From Chryseobacterium pennae (GTDB lineage Bacteria > Bacteroidota > Bacteroidia > Flavobacteriales > Weeksellaceae): 64,000 nt of DNA. Below, piece after piece: positions 17,005 through 25,109 of this stretch. A model generated the notes under the pieces. The model was not told the origin of the DNA, did no database searches, and saw only the letters and a program-made list of their open reading frames with translations. Numbering within the stretch: position 1 is the first letter of the stretch; the number at the start of each line of letters is the position of its first letter. The stretch spans positions 1-64,000 of the forward strand of contig NZ_QNVT01000025.1 of the NCBI RefSeq assembly GCF_003385515.1. The letters run 5' to 3'. Both the position numbers and the translations under genes were made by a program.

Positions 17005-17023
17005 AACTTTGAATTACAAAGTT
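17005..17023. promoter_or_regulatory. Palindromic operator, copy 2, on a promoter
   Basis: AACTTTG-AATTA-CAAAGTT again, 7 nt upstream of the ATG at 16998. It overlaps the -7 element TAACTTTG of a promoter whose -33 TTTTG lies 18 nt further upstream. Binding here would block initiation, consistent with autorepression. Confidence 0.75.
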
Positions 17024-17195
17024 ATAATTTATTTTTAATCTGCAAAATATTTTTTTTAAAACTTATACTGATTTTTTTATCAAGCCAGCCTTATAATTTT
17101 TAACTTTAAGATGATCAAAAATATAGCACCATTGAACTGATCACTATTCATCCGGGAAAGTAAACAGAAGAATAACGTCCAATTTTAATTATTTT

Positions 17196-17729
17196 ATGAT
17201 GACAAAAGTTTTAATTGATTATTCTCAAATACACTTACAGGAAAATATTCCTTTAAACGAGGAAGAGCTCAATAGGATAGCCATCCACAAAAGAGATTTT
17301 TATAAGGATTTTTCAGGGGTTGTAATTGCCGTTATTATGATTGTCATGATTATGGCCGGTTATTTTTTGAAAAACGAGTTTAAGAATTTTAAATATTACC
17401 ATTACCTTTTATTTATTGGTGTTGCAGTAGCACTCTATCTATTTTTCTTGCTAATGCATTGGCTTCTCTGTCAATATTTCAAAGGGAGATGGAAAAAGGA
17501 TATTAAAAATGGTAAAAACAGGTTGGAAAGTATAATTATTTCCAAGCATAAAACGGAAGGTGATGAGTACATTATTACTTTTGCGGGATGTCACAAAGGA
17601 AAAAAGATAAGGCTTCCTGTTGAGAAAACAGATTATGATCAATATGAGATGGGAGCAAAAGTAGTGGTAAATTATTTCAAATACAGTCAGGAAGTTATTT
17701 CTCTTGACTATTTTGAGAGTAAAGATTAA
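17196..17729 (+). CDS. Hypothetical membrane protein
   Basis: A 177-residue protein. A polar N-terminal 40 residues, two helices (about 40-58 and 70-95) and a basic cytosolic C-terminal domain (KGRWKKDIKNGKNR, then a beta-rich part ending YFKYSQEVISLDYF) are seen. No family recognised. It is transcribed alone and ends at a terminator shared with the convergent gene. Confidence 0.7.
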   Translation: MMTKVLIDYSQIHLQENIPLNEEELNRIAIHKRDFYKDFSGVVIAVIMIVMIMAGYFLKNEFKNFKYYHYLLFIGVAVALYLFFLLMHWLLCQYFKGRWKKDIKNGKNRLESIIISKHKTEGDEYIITFAGCHKGKKIRLPVEKTDYDQYEMGAKVVVNYFKYSQEVISLDYFESKD

Positions 17730-17732
17730 AAA

Positions 17733-17766
17733 AAGCCGCTGAAGTGGTCAACGGCTTATTATTTTT
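17733..17766. terminator. Bidirectional terminator
   Basis: The stem AAGCCGCTGA/TCAACGGCTT has one mismatch and a 5-nt loop. A-rich on one side and TTATTATTTTT on the other, it separates convergent genes. Confidence 0.82.
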
Positions 17767-17778
17767 GAATGGAATGAA

Positions 17779-18543
17779 TTATTTCGCTCTCAATCTTTCT
17801 TTAATAGATTCAATATTCTTCTTTGCAGAATCTTCTAAAATAAGACTGGCACTCATATGAATTCTTGCCGGCATCAATTCATTAAAGTGCTCTGTTCCTT
17901 CCCATGATACTTTTTTAATTAATGCCAGGGCATCACTGCTTCTTGATGCTAACGTCTGTAAAAACTTCTCAAGTTTTTCATCCATCTCCTGGATGTTTTC
18001 TGAAACGGAATGATATACATTATGCTGTTCTGCCCACTCAGCCGATCTGAAGTCTGCATCAATAGCCATTGCTGAGAACTGTGATTTTCCGATTTTTCTT
18101 TCTACATAGGGTCCGATTACGAAAGGTCCGATTCCTAAATTGATTTCTGTAAGTGCTAATGCTGAGTCTTTTGTTGCAAAGCAGTAATCAGCACCACAGG
18201 CAATTCCTACTCCACCTCCGGTTGTTTTTCCCTGCACTCTTACTACCACAATCTTTCCACAGTTTCTCATTGCATTCAGAACTTTAGCAAAGCCACCGAA
18301 GAACTTAGTGGAAGCATCCAGCTCTTCAATGGCCAGAAGCTCATCAAAACTTGCTCCTGCACAGAATGCTTTTTCACCTTCACTTTTTACTAAAATAGCC
18401 TTTACCTCATCTTTAGCTCCTTCTTCTAAAATAGTCTGAGCCAGTTTTTCTAAAATAGCTCCCGGAAGGGAATTACTTTTAGGGGTTCCGAAAGTAATTT
18501 CGGCAATATTATTTTTGATTTCTGATGCTACGAATTCGTTCAT
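17779..18543 (-). CDS. Enoyl-CoA hydratase/isomerase family protein
   Basis: A 254-residue crotonase-fold enzyme. Oxyanion-hole motifs are AFCAGASF and GGGVGIACGADY. The first catalytic Glu is present (ALTEINLG). The second Glu position of classical hydratases reads SQFSAMAI, without Glu, so it may be an isomerase or a methylglutaconyl-CoA hydratase-like enzyme. The phenylacetate operon 7 kb away lacks a paaF-type hydratase, which a gene of this family could supply; that link is inference. Monocistronic. Confidence 0.88.
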   Translation of the reverse strand: MNEFVASEIKNNIAEITFGTPKSNSLPGAILEKLAQTILEEGAKDEVKAILVKSEGEKAFCAGASFDELLAIEELDASTKFFGGFAKVLNAMRNCGKIVVVRVQGKTTGGGVGIACGADYCFATKDSALALTEINLGIGPFVIGPYVERKIGKSQFSAMAIDADFRSAEWAEQHNVYHSVSENIQEMDEKLEKFLQTLASRSSDALALIKKVSWEGTEHFNELMPARIHMSASLILEDSAKKNIESIKERLRAK

Positions 18544-18628
18544 TTTAATTTTTATTGGATTCTTACAAAAATACTAAATACAGTGCTTTCGGAGAAACTT
18601 AGAGAGAATAATTTCATGCTATTTTTAA

Positions 18629-18670
18629 GGTTGGAAGCAGGAAGAGAGAAGTCAGAAGTTAGTATTGAGC
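18629..18670. repeat. Purine-rich dispersed repeat
   Basis: GGTTGGAAGCAGGAAGAGAG with the following AAGTCAGAAGTTAGT resembles the segments at 9629 and 10963. It lies in the 339-nt gap upstream of the tail-collar gene. Confidence 0.45.
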
Positions 18671-18717
18671 AAATATCTACTATTAGTTTTTATTTTAAAT
18701 ATATAATTCTGTTTTTA

Positions 18718-18779
18718 AGAGTAGAAGAATATCTCTTTACGTAGAAATACGGAGTCTTCAATTTGGTATTTTCTACTCT
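18718..18779. promoter_or_regulatory. Nested inverted repeats upstream of tail-collar gene
   Basis: The perfect 9-bp outer arms AGAGTAGAA (18718-18726) and TTCTACTCT (18771-18779) enclose the inner palindrome CGTA-GAAA-TACG (18740-18751). The inner site resembles operators of LuxR/FixJ-type regulators in general form. The position, 104-165 nt before the start codon at 18883, fits an activator or leader-RNA role. No promoter is firmly assigned; the rest of the gap shows nothing else. Confidence 0.45.
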
Positions 18780-18882
18780 ACTGCAGCTTTTATATTAGTT
18801 GTTCCTTTGGATTAGAAATAAACGGCGGAATCTGAAAAGCCATCAACAGAGTAAGACTATTAAAGGCTAAAAAATATTGACC

Positions 18883-19434
18883 ATGGACGAATACATTGGA
18901 ATCGTTAAGTTATTTGCAGGAAACTTTGCACCTAAAGGCTGGATGTTCTGTGACGGAAGTTTACTAAGAATCTCAAGCAATTCAGCACTGTTTTCCATTC
19001 TGGGAACCACTTATGGTGGAGACGGAATCACCACGTTTGCTTTACCCAACCTAAAAGGGCGTACTGCTATTGGGTCTGGAAATGTAAATGCCAACGAATA
19101 TTATCCACTCGGTGTAATGTCAGGAACTACACAAAACACTCTTTTACAGTCTAATCTTCCAAGCATTGGAGCTGGCTTTCAATTTAAAGTGGCAAACAAA
19201 AATGCCAATACTTCTACCCCTACTGCTGCAACAGCTATTGCTATTACTGGAACACAGGTAGGAAGAGACTTTAATCCTGTTACAAGTTTTGTAAATAATG
19301 CAAATCCCGATACGGCTCTTAATAGCCAGAGTATTTCTTTTATAGGACAAAATTTACCGGTGAATAATATGCAGCCTTACCTGGGATTGAATTATATCAT
19401 CTGCATTGCAGGTATCTATCCTCCACGAGATTAA
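18883..19434 (+). CDS. Phage tail collar-domain protein (microcystin-dependent protein family)
   Basis: A 183-residue protein starting MDEYIGIVKLFAGNFAPKGW, the family signature; the TTG at 18877 is not needed. The tail-collar motif FCDGSLLRI and LPNLKGRTAIGSG follow, with a conserved C-terminus (MQPYLGLNYIICIAGIYPPR). Such proteins are phage tail-fibre relatives also kept as stand-alone bacterial genes (MdpB-like). No other phage genes are near. It is followed 32 nt later by a T9SS protein gene, so the pair may be co-transcribed. Confidence 0.9.
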   Translation: MDEYIGIVKLFAGNFAPKGWMFCDGSLLRISSNSALFSILGTTYGGDGITTFALPNLKGRTAIGSGNVNANEYYPLGVMSGTTQNTLLQSNLPSIGAGFQFKVANKNANTSTPTAATAIAITGTQVGRDFNPVTSFVNNANPDTALNSQSISFIGQNLPVNNMQPYLGLNYIICIAGIYPPRD

Positions 19435-19466
19435 TATATCATAACCTAATATTTAAAACAAAGATC

Positions 19467-20288
19467 ATGAAAAGCACTACTATTTTTACAATTTGTAGTC
19501 TGCTCATTTCAATTTTCTCATTTGGGCAGACCAGTACAGAGCAATTTGAGACAGAATCAAACGGAAGCACAAGCTTCACTGACAATGGAGTGATTTTTAA
19601 TGTCATTTCTCACGTGAGTGTTTTTGATATCCAGGCTAACTTTCCGGGAACAGGCTGGAATGGAACGGCCAATGATAACCGTTACATTGATAATTCTAAT
19701 AATCCGGATTCTCCGCCATCATTTAGTATTAAAACCACTTCTAATTTATTTAAGGTGAACAAATTCTGGATGTATCTCTCGGCATTGAATCTTGAACTTA
19801 ATGTAGCAGGTTCCATTACGATAACCGGAAGGTTGAGTGGTGTCACAAAATTTACCCAAACAAAAACAAATGGGTTTGCAACAAGTTTAGGTAGCACCAA
19901 CGGATATACTTTAATTGACCTGACTAACCTAAATGGGCAAAATTACTCAAACATTATTATTGATGAACTTCGTATCACGGCAAACGGAGAGTTTAGGTAT
20001 GTAGCTCTTGATGCTTTTACGTGGGTAAAAGACAGTAACATTGTGTTAGGAACCTCAGAAGCCAAAAGCACTCAAAAAAACTTGACTCTTTATCCTAATC
20101 CAACTTATGGTCCTATTTCTATTAATTCAGAAAAAAATTCGGAGGCCAAAATTTACAGTACGGATGGCAGAATCCTAAAAACTTTTCAGATTCAGAAAGG
20201 TTCTAATGAAATCAGCATTTCAGAATTACCGAAAGGAGTTTACTTTATTAAAACAGCCACTGAATCTACTAAGGTTATTAAAAATTAA
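19467..20288 (+). CDS. Secreted protein with T9SS type A sorting domain
   Basis: A 273-residue protein with signal peptide ending FSFGQ. A beta-rich central domain of about 170 residues (FSIKTTSNLFKVNKFWMYLSA, with VALDAFTWV near the end) looks like a lectin or discoidin-type sandwich, though I cannot name it. The C-terminal 75 residues (LTLYPNPTYGPISINSEKN onwards) form a type A sorting domain. Probably exported to the cell surface. It lies just downstream of the tail-collar gene. Confidence 0.82.
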   Translation: MKSTTIFTICSLLISIFSFGQTSTEQFETESNGSTSFTDNGVIFNVISHVSVFDIQANFPGTGWNGTANDNRYIDNSNNPDSPPSFSIKTTSNLFKVNKFWMYLSALNLELNVAGSITITGRLSGVTKFTQTKTNGFATSLGSTNGYTLIDLTNLNGQNYSNIIIDELRITANGEFRYVALDAFTWVKDSNIVLGTSEAKSTQKNLTLYPNPTYGPISINSEKNSEAKIYSTDGRILKTFQIQKGSNEISISELPKGVYFIKTATESTKVIKN

Positions 20289-20340
20289 TATTTACAAGTC
20301 TCATATCCGATCTTGTTCCCACAAAGATTCTAATTCATGA

Positions 20341-20378
20341 ACAACACCCCTTGATTATATTAAGGGGATTGTTTTTTT
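20341..20378. terminator. Bidirectional terminator between convergent genes
   Basis: The stem ACAACACCCCTT/AAGGGGATTGT is followed by seven T residues on the plus strand. It touches the stop codon of the minus-strand helicase gene. Confidence 0.8.
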
Positions 20379-23061
20379 ATCTTGTCCATTTATGAAGGTG
20401 TTCTATTCTCCCATTTCTTTTTAAAAGGGCTTCAAACCTCAGTTTTAGCAAGATATTGCGGCCGTCAATGGTTCTTGTAAAAATAAGTTCTGATGCTCCA
20501 ACGGTTTTATTCCAGGTTTTAGTAAAAAATTCTGCACTTTTTTTATTTTTTGCAAAAATTTCAGGTACCGGAAAATACTGTTCTTTTTTCAGAAAGAAAA
20601 AATTCTTTTTCTGTTTCAAAATATATCGTGGATTATCTACCGGAGAGACCATTTCCTGTAAAGTCTGAATAAACTGCGTGCTTTCATATTGACTCCCTCC
20701 TTTCAGGTAGCAGAATGCTCCTTCGCTGCTATTGGATGAACTTATAATATTCAACTGTTCAAAAGAGGTTCTTATCACTCTTTCATGAATCAGCCCGTGT
20801 AAGACTACTTCTGCAAGTGCTCCAAGCTGTTTCCCAATATCCTGGTATCTCCAGTATTGCTTTACTGATATATATAATTTTCGCCCATATACGATGAAAC
20901 CTGCTAATCCAAATAAGGATACAATCAATGAAAAGGTTTTTACAGAATCAATCGCCTGTATATTTCTGAGAATACCGAATAAAAGATTCTGCCAGAATAA
21001 TAATACGGAAGATGCCATTACCTTCACTATATTTCCTGACATTTTTCCGACATAGTCCATCTTCACGTCCTTCATCGCTGCCATATTGATGGAGGGAACC
21101 TGTATTTCTTCTACTAAAATATTTCCAAGATCAAGTGCTTTTCCCCAACGGCTGATAAGATTCTTTCTGTCCTGGGCCAGAACAAAAAACGACTGATTAA
21201 TTTCTGAAATTCTGCTCTTAGTTTCTATGGTTTTAACATTAAGCCTTTCAAAATTGTTTTCAATAGTAGGAATATCTTTATTGGAAATCCCGACAGAGGT
21301 TTTAAACCGCCGCTTCATAATATTCAGATCCTGCCCGCCAGTTTCATCATTAGGATCAAAGCAGACAAGATGCCATATATTGCCTGTCTTATGAGGAATA
21401 TCTTTATCTGTTCTTATAACTCTTCCCCTCATCTGATTGGACAGTACAAAGGAACTTATAAAGCTTGCCAGAATTAAAGTATTCATTTTTGGAGCATCCC
21501 ACCCTTCTCCCAGCAATGATTTGGTTCCGATCAAAACATGAATACCTCCACGCTGAAAGATTTCCGTAATAATGTGTACAATATCACGCTTTATTTGTTC
21601 CGTAAGGTTGATCATGAGATAATCCGGATCATAGCTCAATGGTGAAAGCCGTATCCCAAAAACTGCTCTTTTTATACAGAGTTCCTCAAATACACTTTTA
21701 GCATTTACCGGAATAATCACCAGACTCCCTGTAAGAATCCCTATTTTTTTCTGCTGGAAGTTTTCCCGCCTCAGTTTTTCAAAGATGGGAACGGCTCCTA
21801 TTTTATCAAGGGTGAGGGTATTCTGGGTTCCGTTATTCAGATATTCTTTTTTTATAAAATCAGTTAGGATAACCATTCTCAGATCATCTTTAAGTACGGA
21901 AGATTCAAAATCCACGATATCCTGTATTCCCTGAAGTTTACCTATACTTGAATTGAGAATCTGATTTGTATTTTTATTATTAAAGAAACTCAGAGTATTC
22001 TGTTCCAAAAATCCGTGCCTTTTTAAACGGTTACCTAAGTCTGTATGGTGATCTTCATAATTTTTAAAATGAACTTCATCTACCAGTAAATAGAAGTCGA
22101 GAAGTTCTTCCATCCAGAAGAAATCAAATTCAGGAATATATTTCTGCTGATCACCGATAATTTCAAAATGAACTTCGGGAATTTCTTTTTCCCTGAAATG
22201 AAGATAAACCAGCCCGGAAGTATAGGAAGATATATTTTCATAGATCCAATCCAGGTGGCTCAACGGCTCCTGATATACAGGATGCTCCTCAATAGCATTG
22301 AGAAGAATATCATCTTTTTTAATTTCTTCAAAGAATCCTAAGGCCTGCTTATGGTAATATTCAATTTTCTTTTGCTCTTCCAGAGAGGGTAATGTAAAGT
22401 GTACCAAATCCTGATGTGGGCAAAGATCTCCTTCAATCATCAGTTCAGGAACTGATATTTCTGCATCTATAGGACCATTCAACTGGATATACTTTTGCCA
22501 TTCTGTACCGGAAACATCAAAGGGAGGTGTTGCAGTAAGGGAAACAACAGTGGGTTCAATTTTATTTTTCAGTTCCGTAAGACTGCTCCACCAGGCATTT
22601 TTCAAATGGTGAGCTTCATCCAGAATAAGGGTTCCTACTTTTTGTTTCTGAAGGCGTTTTATAATTTCTGAAGCTGGTACTTTTGGAGATTTCCTCATAG
22701 TTTCCTCCTCTTCTTCAGCTGTTTCAGAAGCAGCATGAATTCCCTGATAGGTTGTGACAGTAATAATTCCCGGCTTTCTAATATCTGAAGATATCCATTC
22801 GGGAACCGTTTCTGTATTAAGGAACAGTTCACAAAATCTCTGGATCCACTGATTTTTTATGGCTAAGGTAGGAGCTACAATAAGTGTAGGTTTGCCAAGC
22901 CTCAACATGACTTCCAGCCCGAGAACTGTTTTCCCAGAACCTGGAGGTGCAGAAACATGAAGATGATTATCTATAAGATATTCGTCAAGATGGTCCAGAA
23001 ATTTCTTCTGATAAGTTCGCCAGTTATATTTAAAAGTCGTGTTTTTAGGGAAAACATTCAT
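20377..23061 (-). CDS. SF2 DEAH helicase with C-terminal membrane segment
   Basis: An 894-residue protein from the ATG at 23061 (a GTG at 23067 adds two residues). Helicase motifs: GSGKT at 41-45, DEAH at 148-151, SLTATPP, a late GTKSLLGEGWDAP and motif VI QMRGRVIRTD. After the two RecA-like lobes comes a strongly hydrophobic part (roughly 680-745: VMASSVLLFWQNLLFGIL, then FSLIVSLFGLAGFIVYG), likely two membrane helices. A soluble C-terminal domain of about 150 residues ends ELIFTRTIDGRNILLKLR. No nuclease motif is seen. It is the last gene of an operon after a uracil-DNA glycosylase-like gene, suggesting repair or defence. Confidence 0.88.
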   Translation of the reverse strand: MNVFPKNTTFKYNWRTYQKKFLDHLDEYLIDNHLHVSAPPGSGKTVLGLEVMLRLGKPTLIVAPTLAIKNQWIQRFCELFLNTETVPEWISSDIRKPGIITVTTYQGIHAASETAEEEEETMRKSPKVPASEIIKRLQKQKVGTLILDEAHHLKNAWWSSLTELKNKIEPTVVSLTATPPFDVSGTEWQKYIQLNGPIDAEISVPELMIEGDLCPHQDLVHFTLPSLEEQKKIEYYHKQALGFFEEIKKDDILLNAIEEHPVYQEPLSHLDWIYENISSYTSGLVYLHFREKEIPEVHFEIIGDQQKYIPEFDFFWMEELLDFYLLVDEVHFKNYEDHHTDLGNRLKRHGFLEQNTLSFFNNKNTNQILNSSIGKLQGIQDIVDFESSVLKDDLRMVILTDFIKKEYLNNGTQNTLTLDKIGAVPIFEKLRRENFQQKKIGILTGSLVIIPVNAKSVFEELCIKRAVFGIRLSPLSYDPDYLMINLTEQIKRDIVHIITEIFQRGGIHVLIGTKSLLGEGWDAPKMNTLILASFISSFVLSNQMRGRVIRTDKDIPHKTGNIWHLVCFDPNDETGGQDLNIMKRRFKTSVGISNKDIPTIENNFERLNVKTIETKSRISEINQSFFVLAQDRKNLISRWGKALDLGNILVEEIQVPSINMAAMKDVKMDYVGKMSGNIVKVMASSVLLFWQNLLFGILRNIQAIDSVKTFSLIVSLFGLAGFIVYGRKLYISVKQYWRYQDIGKQLGALAEVVLHGLIHERVIRTSFEQLNIISSSNSSEGAFCYLKGGSQYESTQFIQTLQEMVSPVDNPRYILKQKKNFFFLKKEQYFPVPEIFAKNKKSAEFFTKTWNKTVGASELIFTRTIDGRNILLKLRFEALLKRNGRIEHLHKWTR

Positions 23062-23095
23062 GTTCACAATTTAATAAAAAACAGCCTCACCGGAA

Positions 23096-23791
23096 TTACT
23101 GATTTTTATCTTTTAATGATAAAATATATTTGTCTATATACAGCTGTTTTTCTTTTGATTTGTATTGCTGAATATATCGGGGATGCTCCAGAACCGTCAT
23201 GGTATCGAAAAGCTGGGCCTCTTTATTGAGTTTTGAGATAAATTCAGCATTTTTCTTCCCAAGAATAAACACTTCTGAAGTATCCAGATTCAGGCTGATA
23301 TGTTTTTTGAGGGAATCTATCATAAAAACTTTTACAGCTTCAAACAGTTCTTTATCATCATAATAATTGGCATTAAGCCATCCGTTCTTTGTTTTTCTTA
23401 CAATGGCTAAAGGGAATGGAGAATTGATATAAATATCTTTATAAAAAAGATCTGCACCACCATAATCAGCAATCATATCATACATAAATACGGAGGAAAC
23501 TTCATGAGTACGGGCAGATTTCATTGGTATTCCACAGACGCTTTCCAATCGTTTGGTATCTGTAAAAGGAACTCCTGTTACTCCTGCCCCATGGCGGCTG
23601 GGATTAATACCAACAATAAACTTTCTTTTGCCGGAGTCGTTATAATATTTGTGATAAAACTTTTGCATGACCTCCATCGTCTCCGGATTGTCCAGATACG
23701 GATTCAATGCTTCAAAGCCTTTGGGAAGGTTTCCTGAATAGTTTAGATTTTCATTGAATTCAATAACCTGATCTGCAAAAGTTTTACTCAT
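23096..23791 (-). CDS. SMUG2-like uracil-DNA glycosylase family protein (DUF4918)
   Basis: A 231-residue protein. The active-site region G61-I-N-P-S-R-H-G and following TGVPFTD match the SMUG-type motif (GMNPGP and TGVPF). The C-terminal H203-P-R-Y corresponds to the HPSP-like motif. This fits the bacterial SMUG2/DUF4918 branch, which removes uracil or hydroxymethyluracil from DNA. The gene lies between DUF4241 (9 nt upstream) and the helicase (34 nt downstream) in one transcription unit. Family call is good; activity is inferred. Confidence 0.82.
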   Translation of the reverse strand: MSKTFADQVIEFNENLNYSGNLPKGFEALNPYLDNPETMEVMQKFYHKYYNDSGKRKFIVGINPSRHGAGVTGVPFTDTKRLESVCGIPMKSARTHEVSSVFMYDMIADYGGADLFYKDIYINSPFPLAIVRKTKNGWLNANYYDDKELFEAVKVFMIDSLKKHISLNLDTSEVFILGKKNAEFISKLNKEAQLFDTMTVLEHPRYIQQYKSKEKQLYIDKYILSLKDKNQ

Positions 23792-23800
23792 CAGTTTTAT

Positions 23801-24580
23801 TTATTTTAGAAAAACAAAATTATCTGCCGGGCCTGTTTCTTTATCTTCGTCATCCTCCTCATCGTCGTCATATTCGGACAATTCCAATTCAATATCGATA
23901 AAGTGAATATATACTCCACATAATTTGTCCTTTTCATCATAAGCAAAGTAAACCGGATATACTCCATCTCCTATTCCACTTGCAAATATAGGGATCTGAT
24001 ATTCTGTACCAGGCACCGTCCAATTGATCCAATCTCCCAAATCTCTTTGGTTTCTTGGATTTTCTGAATAGCTCTTAGCAAACAATGCTACAAAATAATC
24101 ATCGTAAATATTATCTACATCCAGTTCTGAAATAAACTTATCTACATAAGGAACCACTTCAGGATCGGTAATACACGCTAACCCGGCATCAACATTAAAT
24201 CCAAAAAAACCGTCCTCACTGGCACTATCAATATTTTCTATACCAATTAATGCTTCTCTGTAAATAACCGGTTTTTCTTTAGTAAATTCAACTTTTACTG
24301 CGGCATAGCGATCTCCCCAATCTTCCAGCTTTACTACGGCAATGGTTACTGGAAAATCTCCTTTGGGAACCTCAACAAAAAAAGGCTGCTCCTTCTGATT
24401 CAGATATACAAGGGGATCTCTTACAATTACTTTTCCTGATGGCAGGGAAACATTACCTATTCCCATCGTCTCCATCTTTTGCTCCATAATTTCATCAGAG
24501 GTAAAATAGGTCTCAACATCTACAGGAGATATCAATTTGTCTTTTATCTCTTCCCATTTTTGCATCCAATTTTCGTTCAT
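23801..24580 (-). CDS. DUF4241 domain protein
   Basis: A 259-residue protein. The conserved stretches LPSGKVIVRDPLVYL, PFFVEVPKGDFPVTIAVV, FGFNVDAGLACITD and GIGDGVYPVYFAYD match DUF4241 as I know it. No signal peptide. An acidic tail (DDDEEDDEDKE) is near the C-terminus. Function of the family is not established. First gene of the operon with the glycosylase and helicase. Confidence 0.88.
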   Translation of the reverse strand: MNENWMQKWEEIKDKLISPVDVETYFTSDEIMEQKMETMGIGNVSLPSGKVIVRDPLVYLNQKEQPFFVEVPKGDFPVTIAVVKLEDWGDRYAAVKVEFTKEKPVIYREALIGIENIDSASEDGFFGFNVDAGLACITDPEVVPYVDKFISELDVDNIYDDYFVALFAKSYSENPRNQRDLGDWINWTVPGTEYQIPIFASGIGDGVYPVYFAYDEKDKLCGVYIHFIDIELELSEYDDDEEDDEDKETGPADNFVFLK

Positions 24581-24670
24581 TGTTTCTTATTTTATGATTG
24601 AAGTTTAAAAATACTATTCATTTATTGATTTTCAAAATACTTCGGTCTGGTTTTTCTGGCTTTTTATCCT

Positions 24671-24693
24671 TGTCAAGGTTTTGAACCTTGACA
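24671..24693. other. Perfect hairpin upstream of the DUF4241 operon
   Basis: TGTCAAGGTT-TTG-AACCTTGACA, 10-bp arms. No T-run on the minus strand, so it is unlikely to be a terminator for that strand. It could be a regulatory palindrome or a remnant of a mobile hairpin. Confidence 0.4.
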
Positions 24694-24709
24694 TGGTTAT
24701 TAAAATAAG

Positions 24710-24734
24710 GCAGCAAGTCACGGTGACTTGCTGC
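24710..24734 (-). terminator. Hairpin behind the cysteine-rich peptide gene
   Basis: The perfect stem GCAGCAAGTCA/TGACTTGCTGC with a 3-nt loop is followed by CTTATTTT on the minus strand. It lies 33 nt past the peptide stop codon. Confidence 0.65.
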
Positions 24735-24767
24735 TTGCTATAGTATTTAATTTTTTAATTAATTAAA

Positions 24768-24929
24768 CTAAGAGTCTGCACATATAACACAGGCACCTAA
24801 TCGGTCTGGCCATCTTCCGGGAATACAACATGTTCCCCGAGGACAAGAATGAGGAGTACAATTCCATATTGGTCCTGCTCCTTTAAGAGATCTCAATTCA
24901 TTTCTTGAAAGTCTTTTTAAGTTTTTCAT
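24768..24929 (-). CDS. Six-cysteine leader peptide (bacteriocin-like precursor)
   Basis: A 53-residue product. The leader is MKNLKRLSRNELRSLKGAG, ending in a double-glycine-like G-A-G. The core has six Cys spaced C-x4-C-x4-C-C-x11-C-x2-C. The basic Leu-rich leader is the type seen in small bacteriocin-like precursors of Chryseobacterium, cut by peptidase-containing ABC exporters. No exporter or maturase is adjacent. The gene lies alone between the phenylacetate operon and the DUF4241 operon, with a terminator behind it. A second peptide with the same design is at 43632. Function unknown. Confidence 0.8.
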   Translation of the reverse strand: MKNLKRLSRNELRSLKGAGPIWNCTPHSCPRGTCCIPGRWPDRLGACVICADS

Positions 24930-25055
24930 AGTAATTAGTTTTTGATATTCTCTCCTACTCTATATGCTTTTCGGATTTCGCCTATTAAAGTTAATCATTT
25001 TTAATGAAACCCACTGTAATAACCTGATAGGGTTCAAGTTTCCTTATAGTCCTAT

Positions 25056-25086
25056 AAAAAAACAGCAAATTATTCCTAAAATGCTG
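25056..25086 (-). terminator. Terminator at the end of the phenylacetate operon
   Basis: CAGCA (25063-25067) pairs with TGCTG (25082-25086), followed on the minus strand by seven T residues, 24 nt after the paaZ stop. Stem is short, so moderate support. The remaining part of 24930-25109 holds only a weak palindrome (AACC-TGATAG-GGTT) before the peptide gene. Confidence 0.6.
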
Positions 25087-25109
25087 CTTTACTATATTTT
25101 TATCCTGAA

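Noticed and set aside
18883..19434. Prophage remnant
   Set aside because: Only a tail-collar gene is present; there are no integrase, capsid, terminase or lysis genes, and stand-alone collar genes are common in bacteria.
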